DNA of 37,565 bases. Source: Oscillochloris sp. ZM17-4. GTDB lineage: Bacteria > Chloroflexota > Chloroflexia > Chloroflexales > Chloroflexaceae. Where the stretch lies: NCBI RefSeq assembly GCF_019599295.1, contig NZ_JAIEWN010000004.1:34796-72360 (forward strand), read 5' to 3'. A program made the position numbers and the translations under genes. Shown in pieces: positions 15,272 to 23,633 of the stretch. The notes beneath the pieces are model-generated. The model searched no databases, was not told the DNA's origin, and worked only from the letters and a program-made list of their open reading frames with translations. Each line of letters opens with the position of its first letter. Positions within the stretch are counted from its first letter, which is position 1.

Positions 15272-16390
15272 TTAGCGGCTATGCTCAGCGATCAGCTGGC
15301 GGGCCTGCTGGGCCACCCCTGGCTCAACATTCGGCATGACAATGGCCTTCTGCCACTGCTCAAGGGCCTGCGCCGTCTGCGGCGGGTCAGAGTAGACCAG
15401 GCAGAGCCCCTTGCTCAGCAGGGCCCGCCCCTCCTCCGGGGAGTCGCTGATCGCCTGGTCGGCCTCCGCAAGCCCCCGCGCTATATAGCTCTGGTCGTTC
15501 ACGCCCTGGCCGTAGTAGCAGAGGGCGGTGGCCATGTCGGCGCGAACCACCGGGTTGGCGGGGGTGATCGCCAGGGCTTTCGCATAGGCGTCGTGCGCCT
15601 CAAGCCAGCGCGGCAGGCGCTCGATATAGACTCCCTGAAAGCGCTGGTCGCCGCCGTCGATCCGCTCGCGCACCACCACCACGCTATCATAGAGGGCGTT
15701 GCCAAGCTCGATCCAGGCATTTGCGTTGTCGGGGACCTGCTGCGCCACCTGGCGCGCGGCGGTGATCTGGGCCTCGAACTGGTTAGCGATATCATCGACC
15801 GAGGGCGTCGGGGCGGATGCCGTGGGCTGGCCGAGCGCGCTTGGCCCGCTCGCGCTGCCCGCCGCCTGCTGCGGCGCGTTCCAGACCGTTGTGACGAGCG
15901 TGATCAGCACGATCGCGAAGGTGGCCACCGCGACGATCAGGATCGGCAGGACCCAGGTTGGAAGCCGCTGGGATCGCTCGATGCGACGGCCGCTGCGCCG
16001 GGGGGCGGCCTGCGCGGGTCGGATGCGGGGCTGGGTATCGAACCCCTTGGGCCGCTCCTGTCGCCGCGCCGGGGGCAGCGGGCGATAGTCGATCAGGTCA
16101 TCATCATCCAGGCCTGAATCGTCGCCCGCCGCCGCCGCCTCCACTGTCGCGGGGGCGGCGACCTGGGCGCTGAGATCGCTGTCGAATGTAGCGCGCCGCT
16201 TCGGGTCCGAAAGAACCGTGTAGGCCCGCTCGATCTCATCGCGGCGGCGGCGGGCGAGCTCGACCAGCTCATCGGCGGCGCCCTCTAGCAGCGATGAGTC
16301 ATAGCGCTGGCGCAGCCGCTCGTACGATGCGCGAATAGCCTCAAGATCGGCCTTCGGGTGGACTTGGAGTGTCTCGTAGTAGTCTTGCAT
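15272..16390 (-). CDS. J-like domain, one membrane helix and CcmI/NrfG-like TPR domain
   Basis: The protein has 372 residues. Residues 3-70 form a J-like domain (YYETLQVHPKADLEAIRASY ... LSDPKRRATFDSD) with QRYDSS where YHPD is expected, so HPD is lost. An acidic then Pro/Arg-rich linker leads to a basic patch (RRSGRRIERSQR) and one membrane helix, about 145-170, consistent with N-in topology. Residues 205-360 form TPR-like helices: DNANAWIELGNALYD, AHDAYAKALAITPANPVVRAD, ALEQWQKAI. The WQKAI pattern is typical of CcmI/NrfG, which hold apocytochrome c. Placed directly after ccmF, it may replace CcmI. The assignment is by pattern and context. Confidence 0.78.
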   Translation of the reverse strand: MQDYYETLQVHPKADLEAIRASYERLRQRYDSSLLEGAADELVELARRRRDEIERAYTVLSDPKRRATFDSDLSAQVAAPATVEAAAAGDDSGLDDDDLIDYRPLPPARRQERPKGFDTQPRIRPAQAAPRRSGRRIERSQRLPTWVLPILIVAVATFAIVLITLVTTVWNAPQQAAGSASGPSALGQPTASAPTPSVDDIANQFEAQITAARQVAQQVPDNANAWIELGNALYDSVVVVRERIDGGDQRFQGVYIERLPRWLEAHDAYAKALAITPANPVVRADMATALCYYGQGVNDQSYIARGLAEADQAISDSPEEGRALLSKGLCLVYSDPPQTAQALEQWQKAIVMPNVEPGVAQQARQLIAEHSR

Positions 16391-16420
16391 ATCCCAGCTA
16401 TTGCAGAGGGGAGGGACTCA

Positions 16421-16439
16421 CGGGAGGGCTACCCTCCCG
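16421..16439. repeat. Short hairpin between ccmF and the J/TPR gene
   Basis: CGGGAGGG (16421-16428) pairs with CCCTCCCG (16432-16439) over loop CTA, with weaker outer pairing of GAGGGA and CCTC. It lies in the 67-bp space between the two minus-strand genes. Confidence 0.6.
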
Positions 16440-16457
16440 CGAGCCTCCTGTGGTATG

Positions 16458-18875
16458 TCAGTCGCCGCTGGTAGGACGGGGGCTCTGTAGCCCACGTCGC
16501 CTCGCCAGACCACCGAACAGGCCCTTCGGCAGGCGCACGCGCTCGCCGGCGAGCGCGGCCTGGCCCTCAAGGTAGCGCCGGAGCAGCGCGATCACGCCGC
16601 CAATAACGCCGATCACCACGCCGGTCCAGACAAAGATCACCAGCGGCTTGACGCTCACCGTGATCACGCCCTTGGCCGGCACCGCCGGCAGGCTGTCGAT
16701 ACCATCGCCCTTGCCCTCAAGCAGCACCATGCGGTTGGTCGGGTCTACCTCAACGAGGGTCAGAGTCTGGCCGCCGGGCAGGGTTGCCGCAAGATGCTCC
16801 AGCTTCTGCTCGCCGGTGGCGGGGTCGGTGGCCACCTGGATCACCGGCTCAACCTCGCTCGTCTCCCCGTTATAGAGCACCGTTATCTTCGCGCCGACCT
16901 TGATCTGGCCGCCGCCGGTCATCGCCGCCGTGTCGAGGTTAAAGTCCACGAAGGTGAGCTCGTATGGTCCCATCGTGGTCGTGCTGCCGGCGCCGAGGAT
17001 CGGCCGGGCCGGGTTGACCTCCGGGTCGTAGCCGGCCGGCGAGATATAGACATCCTGGTAGAGCAGGCTGTGGATCGACGGGGTCTGCATCGTCGCGCCC
17101 ATGCGATCGTTGTAGTAGAGGTAGGGGCGCGCGCTGAAGGTGTCGTTCCTCCCGTCGGTCACGGTGAAGTCGAGCACCCCGCGCTGCTGATCGTCGAGCT
17201 GGTAGCCGTTGAAGGTGAAGTCGTAGCCATAGATCTTCGTCGTCTCGCCGGGGGCCATCACCAGGCGCTGCTCGGGGGTGGCGTAGGCGCTAGAGCCGAC
17301 CATGCCGATCATGGTCAGGCTAAAGCCGAGGTGCGCGAGGTAGCCGCCGATCCGCATCCAGCCGCCGCGCAGCGTGCGGATGATCATCACCAGGTTCGTG
17401 CCGATGGCGAAGGTGCCGCCGGCCACATAGGCCAGCGCGAGCACATCGCGCACATTGATCAGCATGGCGATGATCGCGGCGATCACCGCAGCGATGGCCG
17501 GCCAGCGCAGGGCGCGCAGCAGGTGCCGCATGTTCGCATCGCGCCAGCCGAGCAGCGGGCCGACGATCATCAGCATGATGATCACGGCGCCGAGCGGCGG
17601 GACGGTGCGCTTGTAGAAGCTCGCCGCCAGGCTGAAGCGGCCGTCGGTGAACGGCTGGGCCTGCGGGTTCATCAGGGTGCCGTCGTCCACCTCGAAGGCG
17701 CTACTCATCCAGCTCTGGAGCGTGTGGCCGAGGCCGGGGATGGCCGAGATCACCGGCATCGAGGTGCCAACGCCGACCACCAGGGCGGTCACGACAAACG
17801 AGATCATCATCAGGACGAAGAAGCTATCGCGCGAGAAGAACTTATCGCTGAGCGGGCGGGCCGGGATGTCGCGCCAGCGCATGACAAAGAGCGTCATGGC
17901 CACGGCGATCAGGAAGACCAGGAAGCCGACCAGCGAGTTGAAGATGCCCTCGGCCACAAAGGAGTGGACCGAGAAGTTTGCGTAGACGCCGCTGCGGGTG
18001 AGGAAGGTCGCGTAGAAGACCAGGATGTAGCCGAGGAGCGCGAGGAACAGATTCGCCTTGCGCATCCCGCCGTGCGAGCGCTGGAGCACCATGCCGTGGA
18101 TGAGGGCGGTGAGGATCAGCCAGGGCACCAGCGACGAGTTCTCCACCGGGTCCCAGCCCCAGTAGCCGCCCCAGCCGAGCGTCTCGTAGGCCCAGTAGCC
18201 GCCGAGCAGCAGGGCGAAGCCGAGGAAGGCCCATGCGGCGATCGTCCAGGGCAGCGCGCGGGCCACCCAGGTGTCGTAGTCGCGGCGCACGAGGGCGCTG
18301 ATCGCAAAGGCGAAGGGCACTGTGGTCAGGGCGTAGCCGACGAAGAGGATCGGCGGGTGGATGATCATCCAGAAGTTGTGCAGCAGCGGGTTGAGCCCCT
18401 TGCCGTCGGCGGGCAGCGCGGCCGGCAGCCCGGTGGCCGCATCGAGCAGCGGCTTAAAGGGGTTCAGGCTGAGCACAAACAGCAGCAGCGCCGTCTGGAC
18501 AAGCATCATGACCAGGAGCACATAGGGCTCGAAGTGCTTCGTCCGGCGCACCAGCAGGGCGGCGGCGATACCCCCCCAGATCGTCCAGATCAGAAAGCTG
18601 CCCGGCTGCCCGGCCCAGCTCGCCGCGACCACAAAGAAGAACTCCAGGTCGCGCGAGCTGTAGTTATAGACATAATCTATGTCGAAGCGATGGGCCAGAA
18701 ACAGCGTGAGCAGCAGCGTCCAGGCCATCAGCAGTGCGCCGAGGCTGCCGAAGACGCCGAAGCGGGCGTAGAGCAGCGCCAGGCGGTTGCCGCGAACCAC
18801 CAGCACATAGCTGACGATCGCGAGCAGGGCCATGGCGATCGAGGTGACGATTAGGAAGGTGCCGAGAGGGTACAT
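16458..18875 (-). CDS. ccmF: Cytochrome c heme lyase subunit CcmF
   Basis: The 805-residue polytopic membrane protein is the synthetase that joins heme from CcmE to apocytochrome c. The tryptophan-rich WWD domain GWGGYWGWDPVENSSLVPWL is at about residues 234-253. Conserved His-containing loops are seen in HNFWMIIHPPILFVGYA (about 166-182) and in FLTRSGVYANFSVHSF further on. It is longer than the usual 630-680 residues. The extra length is in a large beta-rich extracytoplasmic region near the C-terminus (residues about 540-750, including YGYDFTFNGYQLDDQQRG), then a final helix. ATG 18875 gives the standard start MYPLGTFLI. It follows ccmE on the same strand. Confidence 0.95.
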   Translation of the reverse strand: MYPLGTFLIVTSIAMALLAIVSYVLVVRGNRLALLYARFGVFGSLGALLMAWTLLLTLFLAHRFDIDYVYNYSSRDLEFFFVVAASWAGQPGSFLIWTIWGGIAAALLVRRTKHFEPYVLLVMMLVQTALLLFVLSLNPFKPLLDAATGLPAALPADGKGLNPLLHNFWMIIHPPILFVGYALTTVPFAFAISALVRRDYDTWVARALPWTIAAWAFLGFALLLGGYWAYETLGWGGYWGWDPVENSSLVPWLILTALIHGMVLQRSHGGMRKANLFLALLGYILVFYATFLTRSGVYANFSVHSFVAEGIFNSLVGFLVFLIAVAMTLFVMRWRDIPARPLSDKFFSRDSFFVLMMISFVVTALVVGVGTSMPVISAIPGLGHTLQSWMSSAFEVDDGTLMNPQAQPFTDGRFSLAASFYKRTVPPLGAVIIMLMIVGPLLGWRDANMRHLLRALRWPAIAAVIAAIIAMLINVRDVLALAYVAGGTFAIGTNLVMIIRTLRGGWMRIGGYLAHLGFSLTMIGMVGSSAYATPEQRLVMAPGETTKIYGYDFTFNGYQLDDQQRGVLDFTVTDGRNDTFSARPYLYYNDRMGATMQTPSIHSLLYQDVYISPAGYDPEVNPARPILGAGSTTTMGPYELTFVDFNLDTAAMTGGGQIKVGAKITVLYNGETSEVEPVIQVATDPATGEQKLEHLAATLPGGQTLTLVEVDPTNRMVLLEGKGDGIDSLPAVPAKGVITVSVKPLVIFVWTGVVIGVIGGVIALLRRYLEGQAALAGERVRLPKGLFGGLARRRGLQSPRPTSGD

Positions 18876-18920
18876 ACGTGAGCCTTCTAGGGTTTGGGCT
18901 GCCGCCTTATCAATGATATA

Positions 18921-18961
18921 TCTGGGTGAATGTTCCAGCGGAGCTGGAACATTCACCCAGA
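18921..18961. repeat. Perfect 19-bp-stem hairpin between ccmE and ccmF
   Basis: Bases 18921-18939 pair exactly with 18943-18961 across loop GGA; apex CCAGC-GGA-GCTGG. Its ends read TATATCTGGG and CCCAGATGATAT, resembling the ends of the palindrome at 29238-29288. It sits inside the ccm cluster and may set relative expression or mRNA stability of ccmE and ccmF. Confidence 0.85.
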
Positions 18962-18989
18962 TGATATGTCTGTTGCGCCCGTGGCGCAG

Positions 18990-19412
18990 CTACTTACTCG
19001 CGCTCGCCTGGAGCTCCTGGTACTTCGAGGGGCACTTCACGAGCAGGTCGTCGGCCATGAAGGCCTGCTGGGCGCTGTCGTAGTGGCCGATCGCGACGAT
19101 GCTGATCGCCTGCTCGAAGTTGGCGGGGCGCGGGTCGTCAGAGATCACCTTGACCATCTTCTTGTCCGAGTCCTGGAGCATAAAGGTGAAGCGGCCGGTG
19201 TCGTCCATCTCGCCCTTTGAGCCGAGGAAGCCGGCCAGTTGGATGCTGCGCGAGCTGCTGATCGCCTCGTCCACGCTGGTGGTGTAGGCGCGGAAGGCGT
19301 CTTTAAAGCCGAAGAGGCCGTAGATGATCGCCAGCAGGATGATGCCGACGCCGGCGATGTGGAGCGGCTTAATCTCGAAGCCGCGGCGGGCTGGTGCTGG
19401 TATAGTCGCCAT
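18990..19412 (-). CDS. ccmE: Heme chaperone CcmE, CXXXY type
   Basis: The 140-residue protein has a cytoplasmic start (PAPARRGFEIKP), one membrane helix at about 18-35 and an OB-fold domain (SIQLAGFLGSKGEM, GRFTFMLQDSD, QAFMADDLLVKCPSKYQ). CcmE binds heme covalently and carries it to CcmF. Most bacteria use a histidine in HXXXY. Here the site is Cys127-PSK-Tyr131, the variant known from archaea and some bacteria such as Desulfovibrio. No CcmH is found in the window, which fits that variant system. ATG 19412 is the only sensible start. Confidence 0.93.
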   Translation of the reverse strand: MATIPAPARRGFEIKPLHIAGVGIILLAIIYGLFGFKDAFRAYTTSVDEAISSSRSIQLAGFLGSKGEMDDTGRFTFMLQDSDKKMVKVISDDPRPANFEQAISIVAIGHYDSAQQAFMADDLLVKCPSKYQELQASASK

Positions 19413-19434
19413 TGCTCCCCTCGTGTTATACCAT

Positions 19435-19586
19435 TTCAGATTGCAGATTTTGGATTGCAGATTGCCGGATACTGCGTTCCACTACGCTATGTCCGTAATA
19501 CCTATGCAGGTGGCAGGTGGCAGGTGGCAGATTTGCCGCAACAGAGCGTTACCCAATCTGCAATCTGCAATCTGCAATCTGCAATC
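19435..19586. repeat. Three heptamer arrays between ccmE and ccmD
   Basis: GATTGCA-type units occupy about 19435-19466, GGCAGGT units 19506-19529 (three to four copies), and CAATCTG units about 19554-19586 (four and a half copies). The first and last are inverted relative to each other, so the intervening 100 bases could form a looped stem. The 172-bp space between ccmD and ccmE is almost entirely this material. Confidence 0.85.
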
Positions 19587-19797
19587 ACTTCTTCGCCGGC
19601 TCGGCCTCGCTCACCCTGGTGACCGTGGCGCGTGTGGGGGCGGGCTGCTCGCGCGGCTGCTCGCGCTCCATCTCGCGCTTGAGTGCGCGGGCCTGGGCGT
19701 CGATCCGCCAGAGGTAGACAAAGATACCGATCCAGACAGACAGCGTGACAGCCATGGCGACATAGGTCGCCGCGCCTGCCTCAAGCGCCACATTCAT
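19585..19797 (-). CDS. ccmD: CcmD-like small heme exporter subunit
   Basis: The 70-residue protein has one helix, VAMAVTLSVWIGIFVYLWRI (about residues 12-31), followed by a basic, charged tail (DAQARALKREMEREQPRE). CcmD proteins are poorly conserved but always small, with a single helix and basic cytoplasmic tail. They help release holo-CcmE from CcmABC. ATG 19797 overlaps the ccmC stop by four bases (ATGA), so coupling with ccmC is clear. I shortened the frame from 19830, since that would overlap ccmC further. Confidence 0.75.
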   Translation of the reverse strand: MNVALEAGAATYVAMAVTLSVWIGIFVYLWRIDAQARALKREMEREQPREQPAPTRATVTRVSEAEPAKK

Positions 19798-20759
19798 GAG
19801 CGCGCCCCCTCTCTGCGGGCCAGCGCCCACTGCACGCCTAGCAGCGTCGCTCGCACGTTGAGCATCCAGAAGAACAGTGCGGTAAATCCGAAGATCGAGG
19901 CCAGGAAGGTGAAGAGTGTGCGCCCGTTATCAAGCAGGCCTGTGCCGGGGGCCTCGATATTCAGCCGCACGCTATTTGTCGTCATATCGACGCCCTCGAC
20001 CACGAGGCTGAAGCGCAGCCCCGGGAAGTTGGGCCGATCGACCGCATTGTCGAGCGCCACATCGTAGGTTGGGCTCAGGGTCGCGCTGCCATTCAGCCCC
20101 GGCTCCGTCACCTGCACCTGCGCCGTCACCACATCGCCGGCACGGTCGAGGCTTAGCAGCTCGACCTTGCGGTCTCCCAGCAGCCCGAGCTTGCCGACCT
20201 CCAGCGCGATCCCATCGCACGTGCTGCCCTGGATGAAGGCGCAGTTGGGGTGGAGCGTGCTGTCGCTGATGCGGGGGGCGATGAAGATCAGGAAGGGGAC
20301 GGTGATGAAGGCGAAGATCGAGTAGACCGCGCTGAGCTGGCGGCGGCGGGCGACATCGTCGATGGATGAGCGGAGGGCGAAGAGCGCGGCGTAGATCAGC
20401 AGCAGCACAAAGATCGATGTCTGACGCGGGTCCCAGTTCCAGTAGACGCCCCAGACCACCTGCGAGAAGATCGCCCCGGTGACGGTGGCGAGAACCGTGA
20501 AGAGAAATCCGCTCTCGGCGGCGGCGAGGGCGTAGTCGTCGTGCTCGGGGCGCCCGCGCCAGAGGTAGAGCCCGCTGAACAGCGCCGATATCGCAAACGC
20601 CATCACGCTCACCCAGGCTGTGGGCACGTGCATAATGATGATGCGCCCGGCATTGCCCAGGCCCTCGTACTGCGGTACCACGAGGAACATCGCCACCGCA
20701 ACACCTGCGATCCACACCCCAACCAGCAGCTTGGCAGTCTGGGCCATGCGCTGTGCCAT
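19794..20759 (-). CDS. ccmC: Heme exporter subunit CcmC with an extracytoplasmic insert
   Basis: The 321-residue integral membrane protein has the WWD heme-handling motif in VVWGVYWNWDPRQTS (about residues 101-115) and helices before and after it. CcmC presents heme to CcmE. The usual length is 220-250 residues. Here about 90 extra residues lie between the fifth and sixth helices (about 164-270), beginning SDSTLHPNCAFIQGSTCDG. The insert contains beta-strand-like text such as VTAQVQVTEPGLNG. The His of TLHP is retained as in normal CcmC. It is followed by ccmD with a 4-base overlap. Confidence 0.92.
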   Translation of the reverse strand: MAQRMAQTAKLLVGVWIAGVAVAMFLVVPQYEGLGNAGRIIIMHVPTAWVSVMAFAISALFSGLYLWRGRPEHDDYALAAAESGFLFTVLATVTGAIFSQVVWGVYWNWDPRQTSIFVLLLIYAALFALRSSIDDVARRRQLSAVYSIFAFITVPFLIFIAPRISDSTLHPNCAFIQGSTCDGIALEVGKLGLLGDRKVELLSLDRAGDVVTAQVQVTEPGLNGSATLSPTYDVALDNAVDRPNFPGLRFSLVVEGVDMTTNSVRLNIEAPGTGLLDNGRTLFTFLASIFGFTALFFWMLNVRATLLGVQWALARREGARS

Positions 20760-20954
20760 CGGCCTACGCCTTTCCAGTCCCTTATAGGAAAATACCTGTT
20801 TGACGTATCATACTACGCCGGTGCGTCACGGACAACAGCAATTTGCTACCTTGTCATGATGTAACCTGCGTGCCAGGGGTTTCATGTGCATTTCATCACG
20901 CAGCATGTTTATCGCATGGGCAATATATCACATGTCGCGCGATCCGCTTCGGGG

Positions 20955-21710
20955 CTACGCCTCCCAGACGAAGCGGAAGAGCATGAGCGAGGCGACGAAC
21001 ATGGCCACCGCGTAGGCCAAAAGCGTGCGGATCGCCGGCAGGGCCAGGGTCATCCCGGCGCTATCGAGGGTGAGCGCGGTGCCCTGGATGGCGACGATCA
21101 GCGGGGGCACGAGCAGGGGGAAGGCGAGGACGGCGAAGAGGGCGCTCTTGAAGCTGGCCCTGGCGATGATCGCGGCCAGGATGGTGGTCGCCGTAGCCAG
21201 GCAGAGCCCGCCGGCCGCCAGCACCAGCACGAAGGCGAGCGGGCTGCCAACCTCGACCCGCACCAGGACGATGAAGAGCAGGCTGGTGACCGTATCGAGG
21301 AGCAGGAGCAGGGCCAGGTTGAAGAGCAGCTTCCCGAGGTAGACCGAGATCGCCGGCGCGGCCAGGCGCAGGGCGGCCATGGTGCGCGTCTCCTCCTCGT
21401 ACACGAAGCCTCGCGAGAGGCCGTTCAGCGCGGCGAAGAGCAGGGCGATCCAGAGCAGGGCCGACTGGATGAGCAGATACTCATCAGTGCGGCGCATGCC
21501 GATAAAGCCCACGCCCAGGCTCACCGCCACCGCCGCGCTGGCGGCGAAGAGCACCAGCGCGTTCAGCGCGTAGCGCGTGCGCAGCTCGCTGCGCAGATCC
21601 TTCACGAAGATCGCCCAGGCTGCCGCCAGCAGATCGCGGACACCAATCGAGCGGATGGCCTGGCCTGGCTCGATCTCTTGCTGCTCTTGCTGCTCTGGCT
21701 GGGCTTGCAT
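20955..21710 (-). CDS. ccmB: Heme exporter subunit CcmB
   Basis: The 251-residue protein has six hydrophobic helices and the CcmB start (AAWAIFVKDLRSELRTRYALN). The conserved LNGLSRGFVYEEETRTMAALRL segment (given in parts: LNGLSRGF, EEETRTM) contacts the ATPase, and FPLLVPPLIVAI is the typical late motif. With CcmA it forms the ABC transporter that drives release of holo-CcmE from CcmC. A Gln/Glu-rich stretch (residues 5-16) precedes the core. It is separated from ccmC by 195 bp without a gene and from ccmA by repeats. Confidence 0.93.
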   Translation of the reverse strand: MQAQPEQQEQQEIEPGQAIRSIGVRDLLAAAWAIFVKDLRSELRTRYALNALVLFAASAAVAVSLGVGFIGMRRTDEYLLIQSALLWIALLFAALNGLSRGFVYEEETRTMAALRLAAPAISVYLGKLLFNLALLLLLDTVTSLLFIVLVRVEVGSPLAFVLVLAAGGLCLATATTILAAIIARASFKSALFAVLAFPLLVPPLIVAIQGTALTLDSAGMTLALPAIRTLLAYAVAMFVASLMLFRFVWEA

Positions 21711-21742
21711 AGAGGTACTATTACATCTGGCTTGATAGTGTT

Positions 21743-21838
21743 CACCTTGTCACCGGAACTGACAAGGTGACAAGGTGACAAGGTGACGGCCTGGTGTCCT
21801 ACTGCGTCAAATCTGCAATCTGCAATCTACAATCTGAA
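21743..21838. repeat. Tandem arrays between ccmA and ccmB
   Basis: Three and a half copies of the 8-mer GTGACAAG lie at 21760-21787, preceded by an inverted copy (CACCTTGTCAC, 21743-21753). Then CAATCTG heptamers run at about 21809-21838, one changed to CAATCTA. Confidence 0.8.
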
Positions 21839-21846
21839 ATCTTATC

Positions 21847-22470
21847 TTACGGGCTGCCGAGCTGCAGCAGCAGATCGGCATAGCGCAGCTCGCGCGGGTC
21901 GTTCGTCGCGACCACGACGATGCCCTCCCGCCGCTGGCGGGCGATCACCTGATCGACCACCTCGGCCCCGCGGGTGTCCAGCGTCACGGTCGGCTCGTCG
22001 AGCAGCAGCACCGGGGGGCGGTGGATGAGCGCGTAGGCGTAGCGCAGGCGGTATGCCATCCCTGAGGAGTAGGCGGACAGCCGATCATTGCCGCGGCCGC
22101 CCAGCCCAACCTGCACGAGAAGATCGTCGATCTCGGTGTCGCCCAGGCTCAGGCGACGCACATCGGCGAAGAAGCGCAGGTTCTCGCGGGCGGTCAGCTC
22201 GCGGTAGAGGGCCAGATCCGGGGCGACCCAGCCGATAATTGGGCCAGCCTCGCGCGGAGCCCATGCCCTCCCCGCGCACGCATACACGGCGATGCCCGCC
22301 GAGGGCTGCTGCAGTCCGGCAAGCAGCCGCAGGAAGGTGCTCTTGCCGCTGCCGTTTGAGCCGCTCACCACCAGCACCTCGCCCCGCCGCACCTGGAGGC
22401 TCACGCCGGCGAAGACGGTGCGCGCGCCGTAGCTCGCGGCGAGCTCTTCTACTGTCAGGCTGATCTCCAT
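21847..22470 (-). CDS. ccmA: Heme exporter ATPase CcmA
   Basis: The 207-residue ABC ATPase has Walker A GSNGSGKST (about residues 36-44), a signature region LSAYSSGMAYRLRYA in place of LSGGQ (CcmA proteins vary here), and Walker B with VLLLDEPTVTLD. The final AT-ND switch corresponds to VVVATNDPREL. It drives the CcmABCD complex. ATG 22470 yields the normal CcmA start (MEISLTVEELAASYG); the longer open frame to 22650 would translate intergenic repeats. First gene of the ccm run, 190 bp behind the alpha/beta hydrolase. Confidence 0.93.
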   Translation of the reverse strand: MEISLTVEELAASYGARTVFAGVSLQVRRGEVLVVSGSNGSGKSTFLRLLAGLQQPSAGIAVYACAGRAWAPREAGPIIGWVAPDLALYRELTARENLRFFADVRRLSLGDTEIDDLLVQVGLGGRGNDRLSAYSSGMAYRLRYAYALIHRPPVLLLDEPTVTLDTRGAEVVDQVIARQRREGIVVVATNDPRELRYADLLLQLGSP

Positions 22471-22490
22471 CGCCGGGGATTGTACCACAG

Positions 22491-22660
22491 TGGGGGGTTG
22501 GGGGTTGGGGGCGGTTTGGAACACGAAGGACGCGAAAGGGGGCGGAAGACACGGACGCGAAGGCGCGAAGGCGCGAAGGCGCGGAGCCGGGGGCCGAACA
22601 CAAACACAAAACCGGGGTTGCCCCCGGCCTGTCCCCTGTCCCCTGCCCACTGTCCCCTGC
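22491..22660. repeat. Repeat-filled spacer upstream of ccmA
   Basis: Three array types are packed here: TTGGGGG heptamers (22491-22512, same unit as 5845-5879), GAAGGCGC octamers (about 22555-22583), and CTGTCCC heptamers (22629-22660, four copies with variants). No promoter can be told apart within this material. Confidence 0.75.
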
Positions 22661-23494
22661 CTACGGCACCGGCTGGCGCTCGCGGGTGATCAGGCTCGGC
22701 ATGACGCCGCCGTTAGAGGACTGGGCCTTGAGGAAGCGCAGCAGCACATCGTTGAAGAGCGTCGCCTCATCGAGGAAGGGGAAGTGCCGGCTGCGCGGCA
22801 TCATCACAACCTCAGAGGATGGCACATTGTCGAAGAGGTCGGCCTGGTTCGGGTTCACGATATCATCGCGGCCGCCGTGGACGATGAGGGCTGGCACCTT
22901 GAGCCGGCTGAGCTCGGGGCGCAGGTCGGTGCGCCACATCGAGCTGACGGCCCGGCGGAGCGAGAGGGCGCTCGACTTGACGCTGTCGTCGATCATCTCG
23001 CCGATGGCGGGGTCGCTCGTCTCGCCGAGGAAGAAGCGGAAGAGCCGGCGGCGCACCCAGGGCAGGCGGGCGAAGGCGTCGGCGAAGATGGGCCGGTCGG
23101 TGAGCTTGAGCAGCCAGGAGAGCGAGTCGCCGTCGATCGGGGCGCCGACGGTGGCCACGCGCTGGATGCGGTCGGGGTAGGTGATGGCCGTCTTGAGGGC
23201 GACCATGCCGCCCATCGAGTGGCCGACGAGCTGCACGCGGTCGATCCCGAGGGCGTCGAGGAAGCGGATCACCTGATCCGAGTAGTTCTGGATGCTCTCC
23301 TGGGTCAGCTTGCGTCGCGAGTCGCCGAAGCCCCAGAAGTCGAAGGAGTAGGTGCGGAAATGCTCGGCCACAACCTCCATCGTCGGGAACCAGTACCTCC
23401 AGCTGCCGAGCCAGCCGTGCAAGAAGAGCACCGGCCGCCCGCGCCCGAGGACCTCATAGTGAACAGCCTGGTTGTCGATAACGACGATGCTCAT
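22661..23494 (-). CDS. Alpha/beta hydrolase
   Basis: The 277-residue protein shows the complete alpha/beta hydrolase set: the oxyanion HGWLGSW loop, nucleophile Ser93 in GHSMGG, Asp in HGGRDDIVNP (about 219) and His in PRSRHFPFLDE (about 246). A lid region rich in Arg and Phe (WVRRRLFRFFLGE) sits between. Its substrate is unknown; related proteins are esterases, haloperoxidase-like enzymes or lactonases. It lies upstream of ccmA on the same strand, but 190 bp of repeats separates them, so co-transcription is uncertain. Confidence 0.88.
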   Translation of the reverse strand: MSIVVIDNQAVHYEVLGRGRPVLFLHGWLGSWRYWFPTMEVVAEHFRTYSFDFWGFGDSRRKLTQESIQNYSDQVIRFLDALGIDRVQLVGHSMGGMVALKTAITYPDRIQRVATVGAPIDGDSLSWLLKLTDRPIFADAFARLPWVRRRLFRFFLGETSDPAIGEMIDDSVKSSALSLRRAVSSMWRTDLRPELSRLKVPALIVHGGRDDIVNPNQADLFDNVPSSEVVMMPRSRHFPFLDEATLFNDVLLRFLKAQSSNGGVMPSLITRERQPVP

Positions 23495-23572
23495 AGGGGT
23501 GCGCCAAAGCTTAAGAGGAGAGAGGCATTACGCCTTCCTACATCCCATGATAACGCAAGTATATAACGATTT

Positions 23573-23602
23573 TGTATATGAGGGGCGTCGCGCAGCAATC
23601 AA
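23573..23602 (-). promoter_or_regulatory. Candidate promoter upstream of the alpha/beta hydrolase
   Basis: On the minus strand TTGATT (23602-23597) is followed after 18 bp by TATACA (23578-23573). It lies in an AT-richer stretch about 80 bases before the hydrolase ATG (23494). It could also drive ccmABCDEF if transcription passes the repeats. Confidence 0.45.
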
Positions 23603-23633
23603 TCTTGTCATCAGCTGGCGCCGACTGGGGGGG

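Noticed and set aside
16794-18854. 686-codon plus-strand frame opposite ccmF
   Set aside because: Shadow of ccmF with extreme His/Glu/Asp composition and no recognisable domain.
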